Below, in pieces: positions 34,524 through 47,466 of a stretch of 64,000 bases of DNA (the stretch's first letter is position 1; every line of letters starts with the position of its first letter). The translations under genes were made by a program, and so were the position numbers. A model generated the notes under the pieces. It did not search any database and was not told the DNA's origin. It saw only the letters and a program-made list of their open reading frames with translations. The DNA is taken from assembly GCA_949825025.1 (NCBI GenBank), contig OX463780.1, forward strand, positions 25,696,118 through 25,760,117, written 5' to 3'. Origin of the DNA: Siphlonurus alternatus. Taxonomy: Eukaryota > Arthropoda > Insecta > Ephemeroptera > Siphlonuridae.

Positions 34524-37500
34524 AGCACTTGTTTAGATTTTCGTTTGTCAAAGTATAAAATATTAAAATATAAATTCTCTTATAAATCTCGTAGAACTCT
34601 GCGTGAAGCCAAAGTCATATCACATGGACGATGATAATTATGGGTGTACATTGTATATAAAACAATATTGTAGGTATTATATTATTTAAAAATATTTATT
34701 ATAATCATCGAGGTGGAATACTGTATTAAGTTCTATAACATTTTTTTTTTTACGTTATAATTTATACATAATTATATTTAATTTTACTCGTACTGGTACA
34801 TATAATACAGTATGCATATATTATAATGTACCAAATATCAAGGCATTCTACATATCTTAGGCGACTGCCTTGAATATAATATACAGTGCATAAATATAAT
34901 ATATGATTATTTAAAATAATATTATGCTATCTAAAAATTTAATTTTTTCCATTAACTGCAGAAAATTTGTTTTTAATAATAATTTAAATGAAGTGAATGA
35001 ATATACTTAACATTGTTTTCTCAATTTTCTTTTTATGAAAGACAAGAGACAACGGACCTTTTGTATTAAGTGGATTTATCTTTTTCTGTTCGACGACTCT
35101 TAAAAAATAACAAATTTAATTTTATTTTCAATATTTCACTTAATGAATTATTGTGATTTACTGTTTTTAATTTTAGTGTACTGTAGATAATAAAATTTTA
35201 TTGTACCGTATCGTCCGTATATATCGAGTAATCAATGCTTGCGCCAATATTGCAGAATATGGCGTATAATATTAAGTTAACATTTGCAAATAAAATACAG
35301 TATAATTAGGTGATGAAACTGATGAAAAATATAAAATACATAATATACAAAAATATACAGTATGCATCAGGATGTCTTGAATTAGAGAATTAATATTATG
35401 GTCTACAATTAACTAAGAGGGTCAAAAATCGCTCCCAACAGGATGCGAGCCCATGTTTACTTTTGACAATCTTCTTGTCGAAAGATCACGGTGTTATTTA
35501 ATGTCCTGAACGTTGTTAATGCCAACGGTTCGTGTTATAGAGGTGACATACAGTAAAATATTGGTGTCTTATAAATGCTTATGTGACAACCTTTTAAATC
35601 ATTCTTGCAAGCTTTGTAGCGGGACCGACGTTAAATATCTTGACCTATAAATTGTTCAATGTTATTTTTGCTTTCTTACAATTGTCATATTTACTTTATT
35701 GTAATACCGATACCGGTACCTACTTGGAAACACGTATAATAATATTATACATTGCAGTGCAGTATAGTACCGTATAGAGCTTATAATAAAAAAACCATGC
35801 AATTTGTAAAATTATATTTGTTCCTAGTTAAAATGCTAAGTTGAGCGTGCTTTATTTTGATGAATTAACTGTCAATGGTTTTAATTAAGAGTGCGGTGAT
35901 AGGTATAAGTGTCTACTCTTGGCTCGGGATCAGCTAACGGATTTAGATTTTAAATGCCCTCTCTTACCACAATTCTACATAACCATTAATTATTTTCAAA
36001 ACAACTAGAGTTATTTCGTCTTTGACGAAAATATCCTACAAAACATCACTTCAGAATTTGAAGTTGCAAATGCAAGAGAATGTTATGCGAATTTGACTCT
36101 ACAATGCATGTCTTATCTCATCCAATAAGGCTGGAAGTCGCTTCCAATTTTGTGTAGTTTATGATTTCCTGATTGATTTCAATAAAAATTCAATTTATTA
36201 TTTAACCACTGCATGGTTGTACAAGCACAGCATATAAATATATAATAAAAATAATACAAAATACAGTGTACTGTATACAAAATATAATCAATCAACAATT
36301 AAATCCTGAGGCGACGAATTTTTTTAATGAATTTTTACAGTGATTTTACTCCCTACTATAAATATGACTTGTGTACTACATACAGTATGTATTAAAAGAG
36401 GGAAAGGGATATCAATGAATTAAAATTACTTTGTCCTGTATCGTATTTTTGTTATAGTACTGTATCTAAAAATTTGCATACAATACTGTATATGCAGATT
36501 TACAGAGTATTTTACTATGTTCTACCGGTATCTTATTATATATTTTATATAATATATTTAGCTTAGTTGTATTAATGTAAAACGTGCACTTTATGACGCA
36601 AAATAATTGTTGAATGACAATAACTTATAATAGTTATAATACAATAATAATCCTTGGATACAAAGTTGCCAAGGATAATATTTAAATACTATAATATATA
36701 TATTATATACCTTTCTAATAATAAAAAAGTATAATACAAAATGTAAATAAATTTTAAAAGTCATTGTTGTTGTGTGTTTTTTAATACTGAATGAATCATC
36801 GTGGCAGCGAGAAGAGATAATTAAAATATAAAGAGTATTTGTAATACAAATAAACTTCAGTAAAAAAAGGTGCCATTTGTGTTGCAGTGTAAGCAAATCG
36901 AGCACATAGCGGCTTCTAGGCAAAGCTATTATATTAGGGCGCTAGGAGGCCTAGGGGTTTAAAAGAGAAAAGCAAAAATCTAAGCATTAGGCTAATGCCG
37001 CTCTCCCGCAACCAAGATTTTTTTTTATTATGGTTAAGCCACTGGCTTTATAAAAAGCGAATGAAGACTTTGACTATGACTGAATCGTGCACCATGTAGA
37101 TATTTTTTATCTTACTACACTACGAGATTTGAGTATAAATGGGGCTGCCAAGTTTTGGGACAACAGCGTATAGTGTAACTCTATCTCGACAATGAGCACC
37201 ACTCACCGATGACGTCACTGGTGACCTCAGCTGACAAGATGACCCTCGCTCGGTTACGAATGGACGCCCACGATCAGCGAAATGTTGCACGTCGCTCCGT
37301 TATAATGTGGAAGATATTTAGGCGCGGTCCTTGCCGTGGGTCATTGGGTTAACTTGATTCGATCGTCGTCGTGTAGACAAAAATAAACAAACGAGCGTGC
37401 CGATATCGAGTCTCTTTCTCTTCTTTGAAAGCATGTGTATGTGTGTATGGGTTTTAGAGGCTGTCTATAATATAGCTAGCGTTGTATATAGCTTCTTTTG

Positions 37501-38045
37501 CCTTTGTTAGAGACGTTTCTGTCACAACTGTATACGTATTAGAGAGAAAAGGATGACAAAAGCAATGTCTTTTTTTTATTCTTAGTGACGTAGTGAGTTT
37601 TTATAATATCAAGTAATTTACGAAGGAGTATACGGAAAGATAACCAGCAGATTTTTCACTATCTGCGATTAGTGGCATTGAGATTGAGCTACATGCAGTA
37701 TTAGGCTATGTTAACAGTGTATGCAATGGTTACACTGTATTACACGATACAATTTTTCTAGTTATTGTATCGTGTAATATAGGCTTTAGTTAGAAATCCA
37801 GTTATCTGCCTCGTTCAATCGTGTTCATTATATTATATTAATATTACATAATAAATTTTGTGTTCATTAAAATTTGAAAATTTCCTGAAATATTATACCT
37901 AATATTACACCGTATACAGTACCTATACAATATACCTATTCAACATGTATATGTCACAGAACTCAATAAAAAATCTAATTAATCTAAATCTAAAAAATTT
38001 AGTAATGAATTCGGGATTTACTGATGAGATAAAAGATAAAAGCAT
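34524..38045. other. AT-rich intergenic sequence with one GC-richer island
   Basis: No exon supported. The island at about 37140-37400 has a perfect CRE (TGACGTCA at 37210-37217) followed by TGACCTCAGCTGAC and could be a promoter or enhancer. Confidence 0.4.
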
Positions 38046-38049
38046 ACTG

Positions 38050-38770
38050 GTAACTTACAGTACTAAAATTAAAATTACAAACCAAAATTTACGTATACTG
38101 TACATCATGTAGATCATTATATATAATATTACAGATTGGTATTATGTAATATTAATTTTAATGTCGTAAAATTTATTTTATTGATTATAAGATTAGTAAA
38201 ATGATATAAGAGTAGATTATAGCTTTTATATTAAAACAGTGTACTTCACCAAACTTAAAATGATAATAATATTTATATACTCACAAGATCAAATTTGTTT
38301 TTACAACAATCATAGTAAACTCTACTTTTACACTGTTGAATCTATTCCCGCTGAAAGTATTCAAGCTGCTGTGCAGTAAAAGTAAAGTTTACTATAATGA
38401 TTGTTATAAAAACAAATTAAATTTGATCTTGAGTAAATATTATTATCATTTTATACGTTTAAGTTTGGTGAAGTATACACTGTTTTAATTAAACGGGGGC
38501 ATACATGACCAAAATGTGTCAATTGCCCCAAAATACCAACAAATCAATCAATCAATCACACTGTTTTAAGATGAAAGCTACCTACTCTTATATCATTTTA
38601 CTAATCTTATTATTAATAAAATAAATATTACCGGTACGTCATTAAAATTAAACCAATCTGTATATAATATTGTGTGTGTATATACCGGTATATATATTTA
38701 TATATAAAATATATAATTAATATATATAATGATCTATATGTATACGTAAATTTGAAGTTAATTACCAGAA
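38050..38770. mobile_element. Imperfect 0.7-kb palindromic element, family F
   Basis: Inverted arms of about 290 and 380 bp around a centre near 38360. Paired segments include AAATTTACGTATAC, ACAGATTGGT, AAGATTAGTAAAATGATATA and CAAACTTAAA with their inverses. The right arm is longer because of a 69-bp insertion at 38489-38557. Confidence 0.75.
38489..38557. mobile_element. Short retroposon-like insertion
   Basis: 69 bp flanked by a perfect 12-bp direct repeat ACACTGTTTTAA (38477-38488 and 38558-38569), ending in a (AATC)n tail. The opposite arm of the host palindrome shows the empty site. Long target duplication plus a simple-repeat tail is the mark of LINE-driven retroposition. Confidence 0.65.
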
Positions 38771-40435
38771 GCAGACCATAAAGTCATTACAACAACATAT
38801 TATAGCTGTAGCTTATAGGCCATAATAATAATAATGTTATTATTCTGATAAGACAGATTAATAACATTAAAGTAGATGCCGTGGGGGTAAGATTTCATTA
38901 GCGTGAAGACGGGGCTTCGAGCTCGCATTTCACTCTGTCGTGTACAGCGGTACAGCGCTAGGTATCAGAACATCAACCCTTCCTGCTTTCTCGTAGTCAG
39001 GGGAATAAGAGGAAAAATCGCGCGTTTAGTGAAGAAAGCATGAATTTTTTTTTGGTGGTAGAGTTCACCCCAAAGATCAATTTTTTTGGCGGAGTCGCGC
39101 GAAAATGACCTTGGTTCGACCCCCCGTGACCTTTGACCCCGCGCTTCTTAATTATTTTTTCCTGCCTATACTTTTCATTTTAGAGGAAAAATGTACTCTT
39201 GCAAAACTGTTTGTAATAATGAAAAGGTGATAAGAAAAAAAAATCAAGTTCGTAAATTAATTATTTTCAAAATGGCGGCTAATTAACTTAATTAATTCAT
39301 GCATTCTTCGTACCTTTCGATGAATTTCTCTTAACTTTTGATATTTATGTTGAAATTAAACCTCGCTTATTGTACACACACATTTTATGGTACCAAAAGT
39401 AATTAAATTAAGTCATAACTTGCACATAATTAGGCAAATTATTGATTTAATTGAGTAGGACCAGGTAACACTGTGTAGGCCATCTAGTTCAAGAATATTA
39501 TGAAACAGCTTGAACAAGCTGACACGTGACTTACAAGTTGTTGGGACCCCCCCTGAACACACTGTTAGAAACTTTCCAAAAGTCCCATGTAGAATAAGGT
39601 CAAAAATCCGGGTTTGTCCCGGAATCCAAAAACATTTTTTTCCCGCGTGAATAATTGACGTAGCGTTTTGCAAAATACATCAATTTGAAGCTTACACTAC
39701 CAATAATTTAGGAAAAATACTCAATCATGTTTTAAAGTATTTTATCATATGATTAATTAACTAAAACGCTAATTAGCGTGGTCCAATAAATTTTCAAAAT
39801 GGAATATTTCTGAAGTTCTTGCGCGCATTGATTTTGAATTTATTATCACATTATGAGATCGTTTAATTTAATTGAAACATTTTTGTTTCATACTCCTTAC
39901 TTGCATAGAATTTTAGTTACAGTATGCAGAAGTGCGCAGTTCAAGGAAGCGCATATACATGCATATATGGGCCATATCTGTGGTATATTAATTAGCAGCC
40001 ACTGCGTCTCTGTAACACACAATGCAATGTAAACGATCGAGATATCAACAGCATATCTATAATAACTTGCTCGTTCTCTAAATATGTTTTTTTTCCCTCT
40101 CGGGGTGAAAAATTTGGGGGTGGGAAGGGGTATTCGAAATACTGCTGTTAATAATTGATGCAACGCCTGCAGTAAAAGAGCCAACACCACGGTTCCATTT
40201 ACCCCCTTATTATTTCTGAAAAGATTGAAAATTTAATATAAATATTTGATCGTATTATTAATTATGAGTATCATTAATGTGTTGAAGATAAAAAAAATTG
40301 TTGCTATAATAAGAGAGAGAAATAAATAATAATATACGCAATAAGAAGAAAATGACGACAACAGATTATTTATAAGCGTTGTATTATTTTGTATTAAACT
40401 TTTAGAATAAAAGAACTACAGTATATATATAAATA

Positions 40436-40710
40436 CAGGGACCGGATGCACGCGTTTTTTTCGTGCATCCGAGATGCGCATCCGGATGCAAATTAATTTT
40501 TCGTGCATCCATGGATGCACATCCGGATGCAAATTTATTTTTCATGCATCTGGGATGCGCATCCGGATGCAAATTTATTTTCCATGCACCTGAGATGCGC
40601 ATCCGGATGCATTAATTTTTTACCGTGCATCTGGGATGCACGGATGCGGATGCAAGCCCATTTTTGCGCATCCGTGTGCATCTTGCATCCGCATCCGCAT
40701 CCGATCCCTG
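40436..40710. mobile_element. Nested hAT-like element with internal 40-bp tandem repeats
   Basis: 275 bp, ends CAGGGACCGGATGC and GCATCCGATCCCTG. Flanks TATAAATA / TATGAATA match at 7 of 8 positions, as for an 8-bp hAT target duplication. The interior is four to five units of about 40 bp built on GCGCATCCGGATGC palindromes, divergent toward the right end. Confidence 0.75.
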
Positions 40711-40937
40711 TATGAATATAATTATGAAATAAACTTTATAATGAAAGTCATGCATTGTTTCTCATATGTTTTTATTCGAAAACAAAATACTTTTATGTCA
40801 ATATAGGATTGCAATAAATTTTATTCACGATAACAAATACGATTCAAATACCTTTTCAGTTTTCAGTATAGCTTGTCTTATAATATCAATAGGTATAATA
40901 TATGTATTACTCTCTTATTATATACTTAAAAATTATA

Positions 40938-41079
40938 GGGGCATTCACAAAGCCTTAAGGCCACATTTAAGGCTCAATAATTTAAGACCAGAAATTTGGG
41001 GTATAAAAAACACTTCTAAAATCAAGGTTTTAATTATCGAGCCTTAAATGTGGCCTTTAGACTTTGTGAATCATGCCTC
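40938..41079. mobile_element. Nested 142-bp inverted-repeat element
   Basis: Ends GGGGCATTCACAAAG and CTTTGTGAATCATGCCTC, continuing inward as AAGGCCACATTTAAGGCTC and its inverse. No clear target duplication. Non-coding. Confidence 0.75.
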
Positions 41080-44000
41080 TTGTGCCTATGTTTTATTATG
41101 ACCCAGATTTTAGTGGGTATGGATGAGACTCGGGGGTGGTTGTTATTCTTACTGTTTCTTGACTCGATCGTTCAAAACCCAGCATACAGGCAATATCGAA
41201 GTTCAAGCTGTTCCGAGATCTGTACGCACGCATGCTTCAATTAATTCAATTTACATTTCAATTAACAAAAATAAAATTAAAATATCCAACAATATTATCT
41301 CCACCTTGAAAAAATATCAAATTCAGATGGGTACTTTAAATGGATTATTAATTTTTTTTTTATTTTTTTTTTAATATATGCATATTTTTTATAAGTAATT
41401 AAATAAAAAATAGTTTAAATAAAGCTCATATATGTGGTAATTAATTACATATTTTTCCCTTCTATTTCCCTTCTATATCCCCCTCCCCTCCCCCTCCACT
41501 CTTCAAGTTCGTTTCAATGTAAAATTAGGAATAAAAAGGGGGTAAATGGAACCGTGGTGTTGGCTCTTATACTGCAGGCGTTGCATCAATTATTAACAGC
41601 AGTATTTCGAATACCCCTTCCCACCCCCAAATTTTTCACCCCGAGAGGGAAAAAAAACATATTTAGAGAACGAGCAAGTTATTATAGATATGCTGTTGAT
41701 ATCTCGATCGTTTACATTGCATTGTGTGTTACAGAGACGCAGTGGCTGCTAATTAATATACCACAGATATGGCCCATATATGCATGTATATGCGCTTCCT
41801 TGAACTGCGCACTTCTGCATACTGTAACTAAAATTCTATGCAAGTAAGGAGTATGAAACAAAAATGTTTCAATTAAATTAAACGATCTCATAATGTGATA
41901 ATAAATTCAAAATCAATGCGCGCAAGAACTTCAGAAATATTCCATTTTGAAAATTTATTGGACCACGCTAATTAGCGTTTTAGTTAATTAATCATATGAT
42001 AAAATACTTTAAAACATGATTGAGTATTTTTCCTAAATTATTGGTAGTGTAAGCTTCAAATTGATGTATTTTGCAAAACGCTACGTCAATTATTCACGCG
42101 GGAAAAAAATGTTTTTGGATTCCGGGACAAACCCGGATTTTTGACCTTATTCTACATGGGACTTTTGGAAAGTTTCTAACAGTGTGTTCAGGGGGGGTCC
42201 CAACAACTTGTAAGTCACGTGTCAGCTTGTTCAAGCTGTTTCATAATATTCTTGAACTAGATGGCCTACACAGTGTTACCTGGTCCTACTCAATTAAATC
42301 AATAATTTGCCTAATTATGTGCAAGTTATGACTTAATTTAATTACTTTTGGTACCATAAAATGTGTGTGTACAATAAGCGAGGTTTAATTTCAACATAAA
42401 TATCAAAAGTTAAGAGAAATTCATCGAAAGGTACGAAGAATGCATGAATTAATTAAGTTAATTAGCCGCCATTTTGAAAATAATTAATTTACGAACTTGA
42501 TTTTTTTTTCTTATCACCTTTTCATTATTACAAACAGTTTTGCAAGAGTGCATTTTTCCTCTAAAATGAAAAGTATAGGCAGGAAAAAATAATTAAGAAG
42601 CGCGGGGTCAAAGGTCACGGGGGGTCGAACCAAGGTCATTTTCGCGCGACTCCGCCAAAAAAATTGATCTTTGGGGTGAACTCTACCACCAAAAAAAAAT
42701 TCATGCTTTCTTCACTAAACGCGCGATTTCGTCTATTTTTTCCTCTTATTCCCCTGACTAGTCAGGGGAATAAGAGGAAAAATCGCGCGTTTAGTGAAGA
42801 AAGCATGAATTTTTTTTTGGTGGTAGAGTTCACCCCAAAGATCAATTTTTTTGGCGGAGTCGCGCGAAAATGACCTTGGTTCGACCCCCCGTGACCTTTG
42901 ACCCCGCGCTTCTTAATTATTTTTTCCTGCCTATACTTTTCATTTTAGAGGAAAAATGTACTCTTGCAAAACTGTTTGTAATAATGAAAAGGTGATAAGA
43001 AAAAAAAATCAAGTTCGTAAATTAATTATTTTCAAAATGGCGGCTAATTAACTTAATTAATTCATGCATTCTTCGTACCTTTCGATGAATTTCTCTTAAC
43101 TTTTGATATTTATGTTGAAATTAAACCTCGCTTATTGTACACACACATTTTATGGTACCAAAAGTAATTAAATTAAGTCATAACTTGCACATAATTAGGC
43201 AAATTATTGATTTAATTGAGTAGGACCAGGTAACACTGTGTAGGCCATCTAGTTCAAGAATATTATGAAACAGCTTGAACAAGCTGACACGTGACTTACA
43301 AGTTGTTGGGACCCCCCCTGAACACACTGTTAGAAACTTTCCAAAAGTCCCATGTAGAATAAGGTCAAAAATCCGGGTTTGTCCCGGAATCCAAAAACAT
43401 TTTTTTCCCGCGTGAATAATTGACGTAGCGTTTTGCAAAATACATCAATTTGAAGCTTACACTACCAATAATTTAGGAAAAATACTCAATCATGTTTTAA
43501 AGTATTTTATCATATGATTAATTAACTAAAACGCTAATTAGCGTGGTCCAATAAATTTTCAAAATGGAATATTTCTGAAGTTCTTGCGCGCATTGATTTT
43601 GAATTTATTATCACATTATGAGATCGTTTAATTTAATTGAAACATTTTTGTTTCATACTCCTTACTTGCATAGAATTTTAGTTACAGTATGCAGAAGTGC
43701 GCAGTTCAAGGAAGCGCATATACATGCATATATGGGCCATATCTGTGGTATATTAATTAGCAGCCACTGCGTCTCTGTAACACACAATGCAATGTAAACG
43801 ATCGAGATATCAACAGCATATCTATAATAACTTGCTCGTTCTCTAAATATGTTTTTTTTCCCTCTCGGGGTGAAAAATTTGGGGGTGGGAAGGGGTATTC
43901 GAAATACTGCTGTTAATAATTGATGCAACGCCTGCAGTAAAAGAGCCAACACCACGGTTCCATTTACCCCCTTATTATTTCTGAAAAGATTGAAAATTTA

Positions 44001-44200
44001 ATATAAATATTTGATCGTATTATTAATTATGAGTATCATTAATGTGTTGAAGATAAAAAAAATTGTTGCTATAATAAGAGAGAGAAATAAATAATAATAT
44101 ACGCAATAAGAAGAAAATGACGACAACAGATTATTTATAAGCGTTGTATTATTTTGTATTAAACTTTTAGAATAAAAGAACTACAGTATATATATAAATA

Positions 44201-44475
44201 CAGGGACCGGATGCACGCGTTTTTTTCGTGCATCCGAGATGCGCATCCGGATGCAAATTAATTTTTCGTGCATCCATGGATGCACATCCGGATGCAAATT
44301 TATTTTTCATGCATCTGGGATGCGCATCCGGATGCAAATTTATTTTCCATGCACCTGAGATGCGCATCCGGATGCATTAATTTTTTACCGTGCATCTGGG
44401 ATGCACGGATGCGGATGCAAGCCCATTTTTGCGCATCCGTGTGCATCTTGCATCCGCATCCGCATCCGATCCCTG
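44201..44475. mobile_element. Nested hAT-like element, second copy
   Basis: Same element, site and flanks as at 40436-40710, shifted by 3765 bp, so it was inside the large element before duplication. Confidence 0.75.
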
Positions 44476-44702
44476 TATGAATATAATTATGAAATAAACT
44501 TTATAATGAAAGTCATGCATTGTTTCTCATATGTTTTTATTCGAAAACAAAATACTTTTATGTCAATATAGGATTGCAATAAATTTTATTCACGATAACA
44601 AATACGATTCAAATACCTTTTCAGTTTTCAGTATAGCTTGTCTTATAATATCAATAGGTATAATATATGTATTACTCTCTTATTATATACTTAAAAATTA
44701 TA

Positions 44703-44844
44703 GGGGCATTCACAAAGCCTTAAGGCCACATTTAAGGCTCAATAATTTAAGACCAGAAATTTGGGGTATAAAAAACACTTCTAAAATCAAGGTTTTAATT
44801 ATCGAGCCTTAAATGTGGCCTTTAGACTTTGTGAATCATGCCTC
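44703..44844. mobile_element. Nested 142-bp element, second copy
   Basis: Same as 40938-41079, shifted by 3765 bp. Confidence 0.75.
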
Positions 44845-47215
44845 TTGTGCCTATGTTTTATTATGACCCAGATTTTAGTGGGTATGGATGAGACTCGGGG
44901 GTGGTTGTTATTCTTACTGTTTCTTGACTCGATCGTTCAAAACCCAGCATACAGGCAATATCGAAGTTCAAGCTGTTCCGAGATCTGTACGCACGCATGC
45001 TTCAATTAATTCAATTTACATTTCAATTAACAAAAATAAAATTAAAATATCCAACAATATTATCTCCACCTTGAAAAAATATCAAATTCAGATGGGTACT
45101 TTAAATGGATTATTAATTTTTTTTTTATTTTTTTTTTAATATATGCATATTTTTTATAAGTAATTAAATAAAAAATAGTTTAAATAAAGCTCATATATGT
45201 GGTAATTAATTACATATTTTTCCCTTCTATTTCCCTTCTATATCCCCCTCCCCTCCCCCTCCACTCTTCAAGTTCGTTTCAATGTAAAATTAGGAATAAA
45301 AAGGGGGTAAATGGAACCGTGGTGTTGGCTCTTATACTGCAGGCGTTGCATCAATTATTAACAGCAGTATTTCGAATACCCCTTCCCACCCCCAAATTTT
45401 TCACCCCGAGAGGGAAAAAAAACATATTTAGAGAACGAGCAAGTTATTATAGATATGCTGTTGATATCTCGATCGTTTACATTGCATTGTGTGTTACAGA
45501 GACGCAGTGGCTGCTAATTAATATACCACAGATATGGCCCATATATGCATGTATATGCGCTTCCTTGAACTGCGCACTTCTGCATACTGTAACTAAAATT
45601 CTATGCAAGTAAGGAGTATGAAACAAAAATGTTTCAATTAAATTAAACGATCTCATAATGTGATAATAAATTCAAAATCAATGCGCGCAAGAACTTCAGA
45701 AATATTCCATTTTGAAAATTTATTGGACCACGCTAATTAGCGTTTTAGTTAATTAATCATATGATAAAATACTTTAAAACATGATTGAGTATTTTTCCTA
45801 AATTATTGGTAGTGTAAGCTTCAAATTGATGTATTTTGCAAAACGCTACGTCAATTATTCACGCGGGAAAAAAATGTTTTTGGATTCCGGGACAAACCCG
45901 GATTTTTGACCTTATTCTACATGGGACTTTTGGAAAGTTTCTAACAGTGTGTTCAGGGGGGGTCCCAACAACTTGTAAGTCACGTGTCAGCTTGTTCAAG
46001 CTGTTTCATAATATTCTTGAACTAGATGGCCTACACAGTGTTACCTGGTCCTACTCAATTAAATCAATAATTTGCCTAATTATGTGCAAGTTATGACTTA
46101 ATTTAATTACTTTTGGTACCATAAAATGTGTGTGTACAATAAGCGAGGTTTAATTTCAACATAAATATCAAAAGTTAAGAGAAATTCATCGAAAGGTACG
46201 AAGAATGCATGAATTAATTAAGTTAATTAGCCGCCATTTTGAAAATAATTAATTTACGAACTTGATTTTTTTTTCTTATCACCTTTTCATTATTACAAAC
46301 AGTTTTGCAAGAGTGCATTTTTCCTCTAAAATGAAAAGTATAGGCAGGAAAAAATAATTAAGAAGCGCGGGGTCAAAGGTCACGGGGGGTCGAACCAAGG
46401 TCATTTTCGCGCGACTCCGCCAAAAAAATTGATCTTTGGGGTGAACTCTACCACCAAAAAAAAATTCATGCTTTCTTCACTAAACGCGCGATTTCGTCTA
46501 TTTTTTCCTCTTATTCCCCTGACTATCGTGTAATTTACACGTCTAAATGTTGTAGTTAAAGCGTATGGAGACACTCATCTTTTAAAAATATCGTTCAAAA
46601 TTTTAATAAGTGAGCTGTTTCGATATGTTGCTAGTAAGAGAGTATTTTATATTGGGCACATTATTTTTTCAGAAATACATTTCCACGCCCATTCCCCAAA
46701 ATAATGTATTTAATCTTCATGTAATTGAGCATAATATATTTTTTGTCATTTAAGAACATTTCTGTAATTATATTTTGCTTTATTGCTGAGAAAGCGCACC
46801 ACGAAATTTTTATTTTCAAGATGTAGCAATTAAGGGTTTCCTTCTGAGAGAAATTATAAAATAAATGTTCGTATTTGTTTCCGCATCGCTTTAATATTAA
46901 ACTTTGAGTTTTCAAACTCTCACATAACAGCATCATGTAGCTATATAAGCGCAGGAGTCACATTTATTGATGTTTTCCCTGAAAGTAGCCGGAAAAAGAG
47001 ATTTCTGTGATATTCCTGTGATATTCGTGCTTTATATTTGAAATTTTGAAGATTTTCTTTTTTTTTTTTTTTGTTTCTTTGCGATATTTTAAAACTTGGA
47101 AATAAACAGAAGGACCAGAAAATACTCCTGGCTAATGCTGACGAATATCGTACAAATTTGACTGTAGTACCGGCTTTTCTTCCCCCAACCTGCTATTGTC
47201 CTTATACTGTTTTAC

Positions 47216-47458
47216 CAAGGATATTGTATGTATGGATAGGTTATCTCTATACCAATAGCATTAGAGCTACTGAGGCAAATCTCCAACGTAAGATGGCGAC
47301 CGAGCGCAACCATCTGCATTGTAAATTGTAAGAAAGTTCCCCAACATAAGATGACGGACATCCCATTGGTTACTGTTGTAACCGCCACCCACTTCCTCCT
47401 CACGACTGTGCCTCACCGACGGCAGTACCATCACCTATCCATACATACAAAATCCTTG
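47216..47458. mobile_element. hAT-like element with perfect 8-bp target duplication
   Basis: 243 bp, ends CAAGGATATTGTATGTATGG and the inverse of CCATACATACAAAATCCTTG (one mismatch). Flanked on both sides by TGTTTTAC (47208-47215, 47459-47466). The GC-richer interior has two related AACRTAAGATGRCGG segments. No transposase. Confidence 0.85.
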
Positions 47459-47466
47459 TGTTTTAC

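Larger units (their letters stand above)
38996..42758. mobile_element. 3763-bp long-TIR foldback transposon, copy 1
   Basis: Starts GTCAGGGGAATAAGAGG and ends with its inverse, each end next to TA. Left arm about 38996-40208, right arm about 41536-42758. Arms are near-identical apart from a 10-bp indel close to the outer ends (extra bases at about 42729-42740) and a few substitutions. The interior holds two nested small elements and no recognisable transposase, so it looks non-autonomous. The superfamily is not assigned; TA duplication would fit Tc1/mariner-type insertion. Confidence 0.88.
42761..46523. mobile_element. 3763-bp long-TIR foldback transposon, copy 2 (tandem)
   Basis: Direct repeat of copy 1 at a constant 3765-bp offset. 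All six-frame peptides compared across the two copies are identical, and the diagnostic arm indel is in the same place. The junction between copies is CCCCTGAC-TA-GTCAGGGG, sharing one TA; the outer right flank is TA at 46524-46525. Confidence 0.88.

Noticed and set aside
40436..40670. CRISPR-like repeat array
   Set aside because: The repeats are contiguous about 40-bp units without unique spacers, inside a eukaryotic transposon.
40402..40715. Cys/His/Pro-rich peptides on both strands
   Set aside because: They are translations of the 40-bp GCATCCGGATGC tandem repeat, not zinc fingers.
39413..46096. Repeated open frames of 64-137 codons in the large transposon
   Set aside because: They appear in both copies and both arms only because the DNA is repeated. 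None shows transposase motifs, and they are interrupted or follow low-complexity DNA.
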